Origin: Paramacrobiotus metropolitanus
Lineage: Eukaryota > Tardigrada > Eutardigrada > Parachela > Macrobiotidae
Length of the DNA: 64,000 nt
Assembly: GCF_019649055.1 (NCBI RefSeq)
Contig: NW_026570337.1
Span: 310,001 to 374,000 of the forward strand
Direction of reading: 5' to 3'
The notes under the pieces are model-generated. The model ran no database searches and was not told the origin of the DNA. It worked only from the letters and a program-made list of their open reading frames with translations. Of the stretch, positions 29,980-43,236 are shown piece after piece (position 1 is the first letter of the stretch; the number at the start of each line of letters is the position of its first letter). The translations under genes were made by a program, and so were the position numbers.

Positions 29980-32917
29980 TCAACAAGACCACGTTTGTCC
30001 GGAAAAGGTCATCAGTATTGCAGTGAGAGACATCAGAGAAACGAGACTGAGTGAATTAAGCCAAGACGCCGCGGCGGATGTAATGTCGGTCTGGCGGTCG
30101 AAGAGCACTTGGTCGATGACGTGGACGACGCCGTTGACGGCCGACAGGTCGAAGGTCGTCAGTTTGGCCACGTGACCTTTCCACTCCAGCTGCATCTCGC
30201 GGCTGTCGCGGCTCTGCTTGACCAGCACTTCGTCCTGCATCGTCGCCAGCCGGTCGCCGCTCTTCAAATAAGCAGCGTCCACGCGTCGCCCGGCGACAAT
30301 GTGTCGTTTCAGCACCTGCAGTTAACGCTCATGAACCAGGACAAAGCTTAGGAACCGGAAGTGGATGATACGTACTCTCCCGAGAAGATCCGGTCGCGCG
30401 TACAAAGCGTCGCGGTCCTGCGCTTTTAAATTCGCCCAGGCTTGGTCGGAGGGCGCGAAGACCGTGAAGTTCTTGGCGGCGGACTGCAGCGCGTTGTTGA
30501 GCTCCCGGGAGCGCTCGACGGAGGACGCGGTGCGCTTCAGGTTGTTGTCGGCGCGCAGTTTCTCCAGGACGTTGAGGAACGGCAGACCCAGCACGGCGTC
30601 GATCATGTGGATGACGGCGTTGGTGGCCGCGATGTCCGGCTCCACGATGCGCGCCCGCACACCGTCGCCCTCCACGTACAACTCTGCTCACAACACGGAC
30701 ATGTAGTCATGTACAAGCCTGTTCCGTAATTTCTAAGGTAAAGGCACATGTACATATAGCAAGCAAGTCTGCGTTATGAAAAATCGTAACTATGCGCATT
30801 ACATCTAGCACATTGACAAATTTATTGGTCTCAATATCTAAGTAACTATACGAGAAAAATTGTTTGTTTATAATTTATTTTGATGGTTTACATATAAGTG
30901 CAAGCTTGTCTCGTGATGTCCCACACATCCCTGTAGCGATTAGCGACCAATACAGATTCCGGGTTAGGCCAAATTCTACACTACGGCGAGCCACGACACA
31001 CTATTAATTTTACATACATAGTATACACATTTGCCATGTGGCCGTAGCATTCCAAATATCAATGTAAGTTACCAAATATTAAACATATCTGTATTTTTAC
31101 ATTCACACAATCTTACCGTTCAAAACATAATTAATGTACGCGCAGTTTTTATGTACTCGTCAACGAGTTGTCTTTCTTTATTCAGTCCAGCTTATTCTTC
31201 AAACTTTTCATATTTTCTGTAAATCTGCACACAGAGTTTTGTTTGTTTTTAATAACCAGTGGTCAGAAGATAATTTCACCAGATTTTTAGTAAAGTATAG
31301 GAAACGTAAAGAGCATTCGAGAAAGTGTTTACTGCACAGTATACAGATTACTTCAACACAGTGATTGTAACCACGAAGAACATTGCTGATACATATCTAT
31401 ATATTGTACATGTTCAAGTAAGTACTATAATTATACCGTAGAACACATAGGTGCATGTGCATGTATACATGTGCATGTATGTACGATTGTAACTATACTT
31501 TTTAGGTACATTACTACGGTATTCTATTACGCTATACACTGTATACTGTGGTGTATACGTACTGTGTATCTTTAGTTATACTGTTACAGTACAGAATTAA
31601 TCACTGTGGAGTGTAACCTGTAGATGATATAAATAGATGTACGGTCATATTTTTATTTGGTAATAGTTAAGTGCTGAAGATATATTATTACTTATTTAAA
31701 ATACAAGGTAGCGTCGCGCATTCGTTCTCGGCACGCTCATATTGGAAAACTCTACTACTTTTTAAAATCCGCAGGGTGATTAAAGAGAATTTGTCAGTGT
31801 AGCATAGCAACGATATGTTGTACATACTATATTTATACTTGATATTACACGATGATGTTATGTTGTGATATGACATAATTAGTAAGAGGACGTCAGAGAA
31901 CTAAGTAAAGTCGTGACAGAATTACATTTTAAAACCTGTTTCTGTAAACATTAAAACTCATAATATGAACACACACAGAAAGAGCTTTAGGTACGTACGT
32001 ACTTTACTGCTTACACACTGTACCTTCTGCGGACGTTTTACTTCTAATGAGTAATCTACTGCTTACATAATAATGTCATATTGTTTATATTTGTACTTTA
32101 TTTGCAATAAGTACAGAGACCAGCATCGCTCACAAAAATACTTTCAGATGAAAAATTTGTCCCAGTTGGCACGAGAAGGGTTATAATTAATAAATAAGTT
32201 TTGAAATATTAAGATAATTCTTTTATAATTATTCTTCTAAATTAATATTGAGTGGAGTAAATTTGTTATTGTGGTAAGCGCAAACTTTGCGCTAAGCTGG
32301 TGCTATCTGTACCTTTACATTAGAACTTCCGTTACAATTTTGTACAGAACAGACCGGAAGTACAGGAAGTCGTGTCAAATTCTAACGGACGCGTTACCTT
32401 TGCCGGCGGGCATCTCCCGGGCGAAGAAGGTCAGCCTTTTGACATTGGAGGACGCGGTGAGCGTGGTGTTCTCCCTGAGCATCTCCTCGGCGCGCCACAT
32501 CCGGCCGGGCACGATGTGCATGCTGACGATGCGGTTGAGGAAGGCGCGGTCGGTGCGCAGCTGGTGCACCTTGGCCACCGGCAGCGCCGCGATGGACTCG
32601 TTGCTGGGGATGAAGAGCGTCAGGTCGGCGGAGGGTTCGGCCAGGTTGTTGAAGAATTGCGCGTCGGCCAGGTTCAGCCATTCGCGGAAGTTGCGCATGC
32701 TGTCGCGCGCGCTCAGCATGTCACGGGCGTTCTGCTCGACGAGCAGCAGCACGCGGTCGATGATGTGCACCACGCCGTTCCCGACCGGGATGTTGGCTTT
32801 GACGATGCGGGCGTAGACGCGGCCGGCCGGCACCGCGCTGCTGCCGCGGCTGGTCAGACTGTACACCTGCGCTGTATAATTAAAAATATATGTATAATGT
32901 ATAAAAATACATGTATG

Positions 32918-32955
<38 letters not shown>

Positions 32956-35900
32956 GTATAAAAATTCATGTATAAATATATATGTATAAAATACATATAT
33001 CATGTAAAAATACATGTATTGACATGTATAATGTATAGAAATACATGTGTAAAGTCCATGTATAATTAAAAGTAATACATGTAATACAAGTATAAAATAC
33101 ATGTATAAAAACATATGTTACATGTACAAAAATACGTGTATAGTTAAATGTTTATTCATGCCGATATAAAGATTAGGCGCTTTCGTACGCTGAGCGCTGT
33201 TGTTGGCGTAAGCGATCAAGCTGTCGAACGACGCCGGGGAACTTTCGTCGTTGAGCGTCCGGAATCCCGTCTGCCGGGTCCCCGTCGTCCGCTGCGCCTC
33301 GTCGAGACAGTCGGCCATTGTACTGAGAAACAGCAGTTCGTTGGGGACAATGTGGCCGCGCAGCACCGCCACGTCGAAGGCGCCGCGCGTCTTCAGCGCC
33401 TCGAAGGCGGCGTCGTTGGGCAGGAAGAAGGTGTGCACGCCGTTGGTGTCCTCCAGCGAGTGCTCGAACTGCTGCGACACTTCGCGTTTAATCTCGCTGC
33501 AAAGCGCAACACACTCGCTGATTGACAGACATCGAACGCTGTGGAATACCGGCTCACTTTAGCTGTGATAATAGATCGCGGTGGCCTTCGCCGGCGGGAT
33601 TCTCGATGAACTTCTCGGCGGAGGCGGCGGTGCCGACCGGTGAAATAACGTCATCGACAATGAGCAGTAGCTGGTTGCCGCTGGTCTGTGCGTTCGGGGA
33701 AAGGATTCTGGCGTTATTGATGTACAGTTTCTGCCGCAGAAAAAACGTTGGTAAATTAACCGGAAATCTCGGTCTGAACGATTGTAACGCTTACCGGCGT
33801 CGTCGAGGAAAAATACTGCAGCCACAGCGGCGCTTCTCGCAGAGCGCTGCGGATTTTCCGGTCCTGCTTAAACGGGATCTGCGCGATCTCCACCAACTTC
33901 TCGCGACTCCATTCACCGGGTGCTGCAAGAAAAACCCGTCAAAAGCCGGTGGAAATCGGTCGTCACGATGTTGTAACATACCGATATGGTTTTGTAGAAT
34001 GTCCGAGTTGAGAGTGAGCGGCGCGTTGGCGCTCCGCCAGCGCCGAATGGCCTCGTCCGACGGGACGAAGACCGTCATGGGCGACGTCTGCGAACTGAGC
34101 AGCGCCTTCATGAGAAAGTCACTGTTGACGATCTTCTCGAACTGCAACGGAAAACCGGAATTCAATCAAATTAGCCGGTAATCGTTATACAGTGTATGAT
34201 ACACTACGTAATTGGCTTCGTTAGCGGCGCACAGAAACCCAGCCGGTCGCCGCTAATAGCCTAACAACATGCCGTTATTTTATCAATGGGCCATTCATTA
34301 CTGCGGTGCGGTAATTACGGGGTTTGACGGGATCATTATCGCCCGGCTCACTGTGCACCGATATCTCCGGTGTGTATTATGCTGCCGGCGCAGTCTGCTG
34401 CGTGTCGGCGGGGCGTCTGCCGGCGAATAATTAGGCGGTCTGTTGTGGAGCGATTCCGGTTTTCTCGTCATCTGTACTACGTCGCGGCCATTCACAAGCG
34501 CGACGTTTATTGATACCTCAGCGCAGGAATGCGTGTAATACGCTACTCCCGTGTTTTTTCTCGACTGTTATTACAGACTGCCGTTCCCATGCGGTTTAGT
34601 AGCAGCGTGGAAATGTGAGATAGCCGTGATTGTCGCGCGATGAATGATGGTCAGTATTCCGTAATGGGATCGACAAAAAGCCTGTCAGAGATAGTGTGCT
34701 GGCATTGTGCAGCGCAAATGCGTTATGGCTGTGGTAATAAAAGCGTAATTACACACACTGACCAGCGCAGGCTGTTTTGTTCCGCGGACATGTCGCGCTG
34801 AATGCCCGGCTGGTGAATGCGCCATTCACTGGCCCGGACAAAACACGCATTTGCCGGGGAAAATAAAACACGCAGCGACTGTAATACAACGGTGGCAGTT
34901 ATGTATGGCATTAAGCTGCGAGAGTGGACTGCTTGCATAGTCAATTATTTTCATTTCCTCCTCCTTACAATCACGCCTAGACTAAGACCGCGGCCGGCAG
35001 TCCAGCTGGAATTGGGCCGGTTGGGCAAATATTTGCTCAAGATATCAAATGCCAGCAAATGCCTGCTGGGATCATAACATTTATGACACTTCCGTCAGAT
35101 GCCGATTGACTGTATATGTGACTGGGCATGACTGACAGTCACGTCAGCGGGATAAGGACGGCGAGTATTCGGGAGAGATGCCGTCAAGACAGTGGAAGGC
35201 GCCCATCCTTCATTCACCATCATAACATCGATATGACTCGCGCTGACTGGGAAGTTCTCGTTCATGAGCGACAATTACAAAACTCAATCCCAAACACTGA
35301 AGAATATTTCTACACGTTTCCAGAATTTCTCTTAATTTTGCTTCAGACATAATCGCGTTAACTGGAAATTCCTAATCCACGAGCGATAATTACAAAACTT
35401 AATTAATCGAGATATTCTCCCGAAATCCTGCCACAAGATTCTATTGCAACAGTGGACCCAGTTTTTAAATGCAACAATTATTTATTAACATTTTAACCAA
35501 AGAAAATAAATATAAGAAATTTTTTCACGTTTTTTCAAGTTGTTATTTTTTACATTTTTATCTAAATAAGTCAATATTTTCTCGGCCTGAAAAGCCACAG
35601 CAAGTGTCCAGTGTAGCGCGTAAAGCGTGAAGAATGCGCGAGCGATGTAGTGATTAAAATGGACGAGCCACGAGTGTTGTCATAAGAAATTAGTCGTGCA
35701 ATGCGAATAAGTCAAGACGGTAATTTATTGACAGTGGAGCGAATTGGCCAGGAGTGAGCAAACAGCATTACAAGGGGAAATGAGGCCGTTTGGCCCAGTT
35801 TGCTCAAGCCGCAGCGTGTGCCCGGGATAACGGGCTATCGATATGGGGAATACACGATATAACAGCAAGAAGGCAAGGAAGGATGAGGTTTCCTTGCTTG

Positions 35901-38900
35901 TCTGTCAAACGATATCGCCACTGACTCGGCCGGGCAAACAGCGGCTCGACATGCCCGTTTCCGCTCAACTCCATCAACCGGAAATGTCAAGTTCACCCCG
36001 CGATACACAAACCCGACCGGCTCCCGCATTCGGGCGGCGTTGTATAGCGGAATGTATTCATTAAAGCGGCCTGTGTTTTCCCAGCGCATAAATAATCAAC
36101 CATTCTCCTTATCGCTCCCACAACACACACTCAGCCAAATTGCCTCCCAACACAAAGCCGCGCTAGGAAAGCAACGCGCTTGCCAGAGCGCGAAGGCAGT
36201 GAGCCGGCAAAAATGCCAGCGCCGGCCACGCACCGCTGCCCGCGCACAATCTCCAACACAGCCGCCGTCCACTAACACAATTACTCACACCTTCCTAATT
36301 CGTCCCGCTGCCCATTCTCTAAAATGCCTTAAAAGCCTTCTAAATGGATTGCCACGGATTTAGCACCTGCCAACCGCCGCATTCGCCCAACGCGCATTTT
36401 AAAATTAATTTCCACATCAGCATTGGAATATCGGCACCAGCAACGCTGCAGTAAAATTCCCCAGTAAATTGCAAAATTTAATCCTCAAGTTTCCTCAATC
36501 AACTGCTGGCTTTTAATCCTTAAAGTGACGGTTAACAACTGGGCAGTGGCAACGGCACGTGCAGCATGACAAATAAATGTGCACGGGGAGATTACATTAA
36601 TTAAGTGGGTAAAGAAAGAAGAACAACTGTAGCAACAGCATTTATTCATTGCAATTTACACGTGCATTATCCGTGCGGCAGCTGTTGTACGGGACAATGG
36701 GCGCTAAAGTAGGCTCATTAGCCAGGAATAATATCCGTAACCATAATGTCAACACAATTGATCAGCGCTGAATGGGAAGGCCTGACGTCAGCGGTGGTTA
36801 GGACAGCGGTCAGCCGAGGTTAGCAACACAGATCAAAAGCACCGGGCGTCTGTCTGCTCGCTGTCTCTGTCTGGCTGTCTTCAGCTGACCCACGTCCATT
36901 GAACATATAAGTCTCTCTGGCTCAGTCTTCATATCCAACCGGCTTTAGCGGCTTTAGCCGCTGTCCTCAGCAGACCCGCGTCCACTGGTGACTGCATTCG
37001 TATACGCGCCTCTCTCTCACTCGATCTTTATATCCGCCTGTCCTCAGCTGACCCGCGTCCACTGTACGCGCGTCTCTCTCTCGTTCTCTGTCTCACTTTC
37101 TCTGTGCGTCCTCAGCTGACCACCGTCTATTGTATTGTACACGCCTGTCCTGACGCGACCGCTCGCACTGAAACAGCAGCTGCGGCGCGTGCCGCTGACG
37201 TGCCTGAATCAGTGTCATTACAATTAGTCATAATGATCACTTCATTGCCAGCGGAGCGCACGGGATTCACTTATCTCCGTACACATTTACCCACGCGTTT
37301 ACTTTGCACAACTCTAATGCCTGGCTTTTCATTGTCGCTGGCGTCCGCACTTCCGGGCGGCGGTTAGACTAAGCCGCTGCGCCATTAGCCGCTGCTTGTC
37401 AGCACTCGATAAGCAGCGATATTCCCGCGTTTTTTCCCTGTCGCGGCGCAGCATCGAGCGCCAGCTTGTCAGGCCAGCAACGGCGATCGATCAGTGGCCG
37501 GATTAGCAGCCTGATTTGCACTGCCAGCCGGACTCCGCGGCAGCACTCGGCCACGCTGCTGGCTCAGTGATTTATGACTGCCTTCTATAAACATTCATCT
37601 AAATGTTATTAAAGATGGACTGGTCGCGCTGGCATCACGTGCTCCCTTTTCGACGAGCACGGAAACAGGAATTCAATGGCCAGATTTTACAGCGTCTTTA
37701 ATGGGAATTTTCAGGCGAGTTTGTCAATCGCCAAATTAATAAAGTTGGGCCAATTCGGCAGGCGGGCAAACGACAGCTTCATTGTGTATTCCCGGCGCAG
37801 CGCGTCCGCGTAATAGCAATTAGGCGGAAAACGGTGAAATGCAGCAGCTGATGGCCGGGGCGAAGTGGGACGCGCAGGAAGCAAGGCGAAGGTGGAGTCT
37901 GTGCGCAAAGAGATTAGCAGCACTCCAGTAAATGAGCAACTGACACATATTTCGCCCCGTCTTCCTCAGCTTCCCGTGATAAGACAGCCTGGCTCGCTTT
38001 AACGCTAAGCCAGCGCTTGTTCACTGAACAGGCTCTTTTCCCTAAATCCAATTGCGTTCGCGCGTCAGCTCAGCTGCTGCTGCAGCGGACATGCCAGTCA
38101 ATACAATAAACGCCAGCTAAATTAAATGCCTGTGACAACACACTTTGCTGCCTCTTTAAGCGGAGTAATATCCACGTATTACAGCGCTGTGTTGTCATCC
38201 GCGCACGGGCTTCCGGTTGCGCAATGACACGATGTGGGCCGGCGGGTTTATTTGTTTTTTGAGCAATATGCGCGTTGCTGCAGCGCCATGTTTGTCCACG
38301 GCAAAGGACAACACGGAACGACTGTATCGACTAGCCTAATTCCGACTTACGCACACTACTTACGCACCGCTTACAACTTTTTCTATAAGCACACACAGTC
38401 GTCAACGGCGCGTTGCCGGTTTTAAAGTGTTTATGCGTTTTTCCAAGCCCATCCGCTGTGGATCGCGGCATAATTGACTGCCGGCATTATGATGATAATG
38501 CGATATGGCGTATTTCTCCCGGGATTTGTCTCGAGTAAATCTGCGGCTGAATTGCTTGGACAAACAGCGCATACAGTGGCCGGATAAACCGGCTACTTAT
38601 GCGTCAACCTGTTCGATCATTCTGCCGGCTACTGGAGGCGCACTGGCAGCCCCCCGCCAACCCGGCACAGGGCGCAATAATTAGCGGCGCACACAGCCAG
38701 CGGCCAGCTGAATTTAAAACGCCGCTCGCTCGCTCCATTTTGCCGCAGTGCTGCAGCGGGATCAGAAATTACGCATACACCGCGTATGCGCGCTTCACTG
38801 CGCCGAGCCAGCGGAGCAGGCGCGCAAACAGGATAACGAGGATGACTGACAAGCCTAATTCCATGTAATCCCCATAGTTTAGCCTACTTTCTCCCCAACA

Positions 38901-39780
38901 CTAACGATTTACATACACCCGCCGGATCAGCCGGTATTCAGGCAGTCCCGCGCAACCGATAATTCCCCGGCTGAATATAACGTAAGACGACGCCGCTTAA
39001 CGGGGCTAGTTAGCGCTAACATGCCGTTAAGGTTGCTGGGCTTAAACACACGGGCGGTTTACGCGTATATACACCCGCATACACCGGCATTAGGGAGGCG
39101 TTTTTTGCATAGTAATGGCCCGCGGCCGTCACCGGATACCAGGCGCCGATGCGGGCGAATTGGGTCGCGGCAAATTACTCCATCTACAAATGGGCTTTTT
39201 TTTCTCATCAGGCCAAAGGTCATTAGTGTCTTCCCGGATGGAAATCGATAGGGGAGAAATAATGTTGCGACGGATCTTAATATAATGTGCGTATTACGCG
39301 GCTGGAAAAGATGATTGCGGAGATGGGGTGCGTTAACGCTCAGCGTTATCCGGGAGAGAACAGATGGCTGTCTGGACATACACTACACAGCCTGTGTTAG
39401 CCAGGGAGCAGGCGCATATGGACGTTAGTTGCGCCACTTAATCCCCGACAAGTGGACGCGGACGTGCAGCCCATCGCAAAGGACACACGCATCAGCGGAC
39501 ACAAGGCATAAACACATCCTTGTACGCCGGGAATTTTACGGTTTCCGCTCCACTGTCATCTTAACTGGGTTACTGCACATTGCACTAAATAAGACTGCCA
39601 TTTCCCAGTCTTATGTTGTACGCGATCGATGCTGACCATTAAGTTTAACGCTGACTGATCACTTAGATTTCCACGTACCTCGGTTAGACCGTTGCCGGCC
39701 AAGAGTTGGTAGACGCCCTGTCCGAACACGCCGTCCACGAGGCACACGAGCAGCGTCCAGCTTAGCGCCAGCCGCTCCAT
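29980..39780 (-). CDS. Fas1: Fasciclin-1 (four FAS1 domains, hydrophobic C-terminal tail)
   Basis: Eight exons (39780-39679, 34141-33982, 33922-33795, 33730-33558, 33496-33189, 32871-32398, 30683-30376, 30315-29980) agree in phase and give 663 codons including the stop. Residues 1-20 are a signal peptide (MERLALSWTLLVCLVDGVFG). Four FAS1 domains follow, with typical motifs: YQLLAGNGLTEFEKI and NHIAPGEWS in the first, GNGVVHIIDRVLL in the second, HIVPGRMW and NAVIHMIDAVL in the third, KRHIVAGRR and NGVVHVIDQVLF in the fourth. The C terminus (LNSLSLVSLMSLTAILMTF) fits a GPI-anchor signal. Domain number, tail and size match arthropod Fasciclin-1, a GPI-linked homophilic adhesion protein of axons and epithelia. 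The first exon is 5.5 kb from the second. Confidence 0.9.
30684..32397 (-). other. Fas1 intron 7 (1.7 kb, AT-rich)
   Basis: Lies between the exons encoding the third and fourth FAS1 domains. It has no assignable feature apart from CATGTACATG-like words. Confidence 0.6.
32872..33188. repeat. AT and ATACATG simple repeats in a Fas1 intron
   Basis: An (AT)n run at about 32920-32953 is followed by loosely repeated TACATGTATAAAA units that fill the intron between exons 5 and 6. Confidence 0.85.
35238..35440. repeat. Diverged two-copy tandem repeat of about 100 bp
   Basis: Two successive blocks share a CGCG(C/T)T(G/A)ACTGGAA start and a GAGCGA(C/T)AATTACAAAACT core, with many differences. In Fas1 intron 1. 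Confidence 0.55.
36860..37150. repeat. Degenerate tandem repeats around CAGCTGACCCGCGTCCA
   Basis: Four imperfect units alternate a TCAGCTGACCCGCGTCCACTG-like core with pyrimidine runs (TCTCTCTC). In Fas1 intron 1. Possible regulatory or simple minisatellite origin. Confidence 0.6.
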
Positions 39781-41799
39781 GACACGATCAAGGAATGCAG
39801 AAGAGGGAAAAGCAATGTGGGTCAACAGTCAGCTGGCCGTCGAGTCTGTCAAAGTGGAAAAAGGTTTTTTATGTAAATACAATCAATTTTCTTAAGACCG
39901 GATCATTTCCGTCGCTGCGCGATAGATATTCCGCGAGCTACGCTAAGCGTCCCCAACCGGCACAACGGATGCGCCCGGGTTTCCGCTGCCAATTCCCCCG
40001 TGGCCGCCACTTGCCGGGCAGATGCACTGGCACAGATACGCTTGTGCAGCGCACTGTTGATCAACAGCGCCGCGATGTTTAATTTGCCGGTGCAGGTAAT
40101 CGGCGCAAGCGACACCCACACGCGCTGTTAATTACACGGCGCCGGCGCAGACTGGTCATTATTAATCAGCCGCGTGGTATAAATACACTCGCCGTGATTG
40201 CAATTTGCAAAGGTTACCGGAGATGCCTTACCGTGTTTACTGTGGCGGGATGCGGCGCGCAGCGGGATCCTGCCGCAGCAGCGCCATCAGCGTTTCCATG
40301 TCGAAGAAAAAATGCACGCCAATCACCCGCAAAGAATGGCTTTGCACATTAGTGCAGGAAAATGGCAGCGGCGCCCGCGGAGTGTCAGCCACTAATCGAT
40401 CGGCCAACAAACAGAAAAAACCCTGGATAAAACGGCAAATCGATAGGCCGTGTTACTCCGGAACTCGCGTTCAAAAGATCAGAAATTACGGACGCTGCAC
40501 GTCAAGTTGCCAGCGCAGAATATAATGAGCCTGGTCAGTATCCGATCCAACAACAACAACGCTCCTATTCCGAATCGCACCGAACCCGTTTGCGATAGAT
40601 TACCGAACCGGCAAGTAGCTTACGTGAGTCGCTCTCTCAGCGCGCTCAAGTGGTCATTTGAATTCAATACACTGCCACAACAATGCCAGCGAGATCGCGT
40701 CAAAACCAGAGAGAGACGAGAAACGGAACAGGCACGACTGCGTATATTAGTATACTAACACAAAACCGGCAGCTGATCCATGAACTCAACACAAGACGCC
40801 AAATCACAACCAGAGTTTATACACACTGGATGTTTTGTGTGTGTGCGAGTGGAAGGTGGGCGGGCCAGCGTAGCGGGGCGGGGCCCTGTGCGCCATTGAG
40901 AAGAGATTAGCCCGTGTGTGCTGTGGAGTGGCGGGGCGGGGCGGTTGGTGTTGCGGCACACCACTGGCACAACGAACATTCAACACGCGTTGTTTGGCAG
41001 CGCTGTATTATTATTAAAACGTCGGTGTTGTGGACAATGCGTTAGAGACAACATTGTCATTATGCAGACGTTATTATTCATGCTATGCGTTATGCGTTAT
41101 GACAGGCGCTGCGTTGTGTCAAATACAGCACACACATTGCCGCGAAAACCGGCCTAATAATTTGCGACGTGTTATTCTTGCCAATGGAACACTAGAGAAT
41201 TGTTGCGCGACACGCCACATTAGCGCGCCAGTACGGCCAAATGCTATAGCAGTGGAGATGGGCGTGGCCGCTGCCTGCTGAATAAAACAATGGAGGCGGG
41301 GCGCAGTGCATGCAGTTGCAGAGCGCAGCGCGGCCATTAATTCTGCTCAAATGGACACCGGCTCGTCAGCATCATTACTCGTCGCCATTTACCATTTACG
41401 CCCACTTGATCAATGCGCAGCAGAGTCAGAGTATACAACAGCGAAGCCTCTTTAATTTCTCATCGTGCTCCTTTAGCCAATTGCTCCACCGACGTTTTAT
41501 TGCGTACGGATACAGATACATCCCAGCCGTGATTCCCCTATGTGATGTGCCTGATCGCAGCGATCGATGCCGTTCAGCGCCGTTTCGCCGGTTTGCTACA
41601 ACACTGCTGTATGTACTTGTGCATCGCGCATGTACAGAAAGCCGAAAAGCTGACATCTTGCCGGTTTGTGTGGTGCAACACACAACGCTGTGCAACGGTT
41701 GCCGGCAAAAAAACGTAATTGCACTACTATCTTCTTTATTGGTCAAATCAAACAGAAAGCGCAAAGTATTGAAACATCAAAAGGTAATGTAAGAAAGAG
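39781..41799. other. Upstream region of Fas1, no gene recognised
   Basis: Contains the promoter and 5' UTR of the minus-strand Fas1 gene. A TATAAATA word at about 40178 is on the opposite strand and has no gene attached. The rest is unassigned. Confidence 0.5.
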
Positions 41800-42555
41800 T
41801 TACAACAGGTAAATCTCATATAGTTTATCCGCTTCGCCCACGGTCCCGAGAACAGATGCAGCGTTTCCTCTTTGGATTTCAAGCGACAATCGTTGTCGCA
41901 GAAATTCATGTGAGCGAGACTCCCCGGTATGCAGCTGCAGTCTTTTGCCTAATTCTTTGACGATGGCGATAGCGGAAGGTCCCCAAGGTCCCATCGTTTC
42001 AAAGGCAATTGGTGCAAAAATGTATCGGCCGACTAGATAAGAATACAGTCTCGCTTTCTTCTCTTCGGCTTGTACCGCTGCCGCTCCAGCACTTGTGGAG
42101 GTGGCTTTGAGATGAGAGGCCGCCACCGTGTCTACACATGTTACATCCCAAGCGAGACACATGCCGCGCTTCCACGCGAAAGTTGTGCAACCGTCGGGTC
42201 GACGATCCGTCGTGTGGGATGTTCCCTGCGGTTCCAGTTTGGCAGGCACACCAGCTGATACCAGCCCACGGCAAACTATGTTGTTCAGGCCCCCGTGCCG
42301 TGGGTTTCTACCCGCAGAGAAAGGGCATGACAGCCCATGATGTCCGTAGCCGTCCACAGGTCTATGGCATTTACTGCACTGGTGTGGCTCACAGATTTTC
42401 GCACCCAAGCGCAGTCCGATGCTGATCTTAAGGGTGTCGTCATCAAGTAAGTTTCCGATGTGGGCCGACGGCAACGCGTTCAACCAGATGCCGGCTTCAG
42501 GTTTGGACTGCGCAAGTAGACGGGCTTTGTTGACATCGTCGTTCTGAAATTGCAC
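41800..42555 (-). mobile_element. LINE 3' end with restriction-like endonuclease (5'-truncated)
   Basis: A 251-codon frame with the C-terminal layout of restriction-like-endonuclease LINEs. A Cys/His finger (CSKCHRPVDGYGHHGLSC) is followed by a downstream helix and the nuclease core: RRPDGCTTF, then CLAWDVTCVDT, giving the PD...D pattern. Closely similar modules, with the SAGRxxRHxxLN stretch, follow reverse transcriptases in many invertebrate retroelements. The reverse transcriptase itself is absent, since the frame is closed just upstream of 42555. This fits the usual 5' truncation, so the copy is dead although its remaining frame is open. Confidence 0.7.
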
Positions 42556-43236
42556 TTAGGCACGCAGAACACACCGGTCAGAAGGAAACGTGTAAGAAAT
42601 TATGGCTGTCGGAAAATGAGCGGAAAAAAATTAAATTTGTGTAACCTAGGCAAGAGACGTTCAAATCCCGTTTATGATGCGGTTAGTCGGCTTTTTAATT
42701 TCTCCGAACTGCCGACAAGGCAAGAGAGCGAGCGCGTATGAAGACCAGCGCTGCGGTCGAAAAATGAAACTGTTTTAAGAGAACCAGCGTAACACTTGAC
42801 AGCCGACTAATTATCGATCGTAAGGATCAAACCACCGCCCAGAACCCAGCCGCCCGCGGGCAACGGCCACTAATGTACAGAAAAATGCAAGAATTCGTCT
42901 TCTGTCAGATTTTCCTACTAACCGCATCGGTATTAATCGGTGCATCGGTACGTTAGACTTGTGTCAATAGAAAGCAATCTGCTGACCACGAATACGGACA
43001 CCAATACCGATCAAAATTAAAATCGTGTTTGTATTGGTATTCGGCCTGCTTTTGAGTATTCGGCCGCTAGCGGCGGAAGTACGAAACGCGAGCAACGTAA
43101 CTGCCCTCGAAGCAGTTTTACCACTTGCCACAAATGTCAAAATCACCACAACTATCTGCGCATTTCAGTTCCAAAAAAAGCTTGACATTGTGAATTTAAA
43201 TATTTATGATTCAGATTCGCTTTAGTTTATTTAAAA

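Larger units (their letters stand above)
34142..39678 (-). other. Fas1 intron 1 (5.5 kb)
   Basis: A large first intron, a common site for regulatory elements. Part of it is GC-rich with dense GCCGG words. Diverged tandem repeats lie near 35.24-35.44 kb and 36.88-37.15 kb. I see no gene inside it. Confidence 0.65.

Noticed and set aside
32372-32989. Long plus-strand frame opposite Fas1 exon 6
   Set aside because: Shadow of the GC-rich FAS1 exon, running into AT-repeat sequence. No family resemblance.
40178-40185. TATAAATA as a core promoter
   Set aside because: On the strand opposite Fas1, with no gene recognisable downstream.
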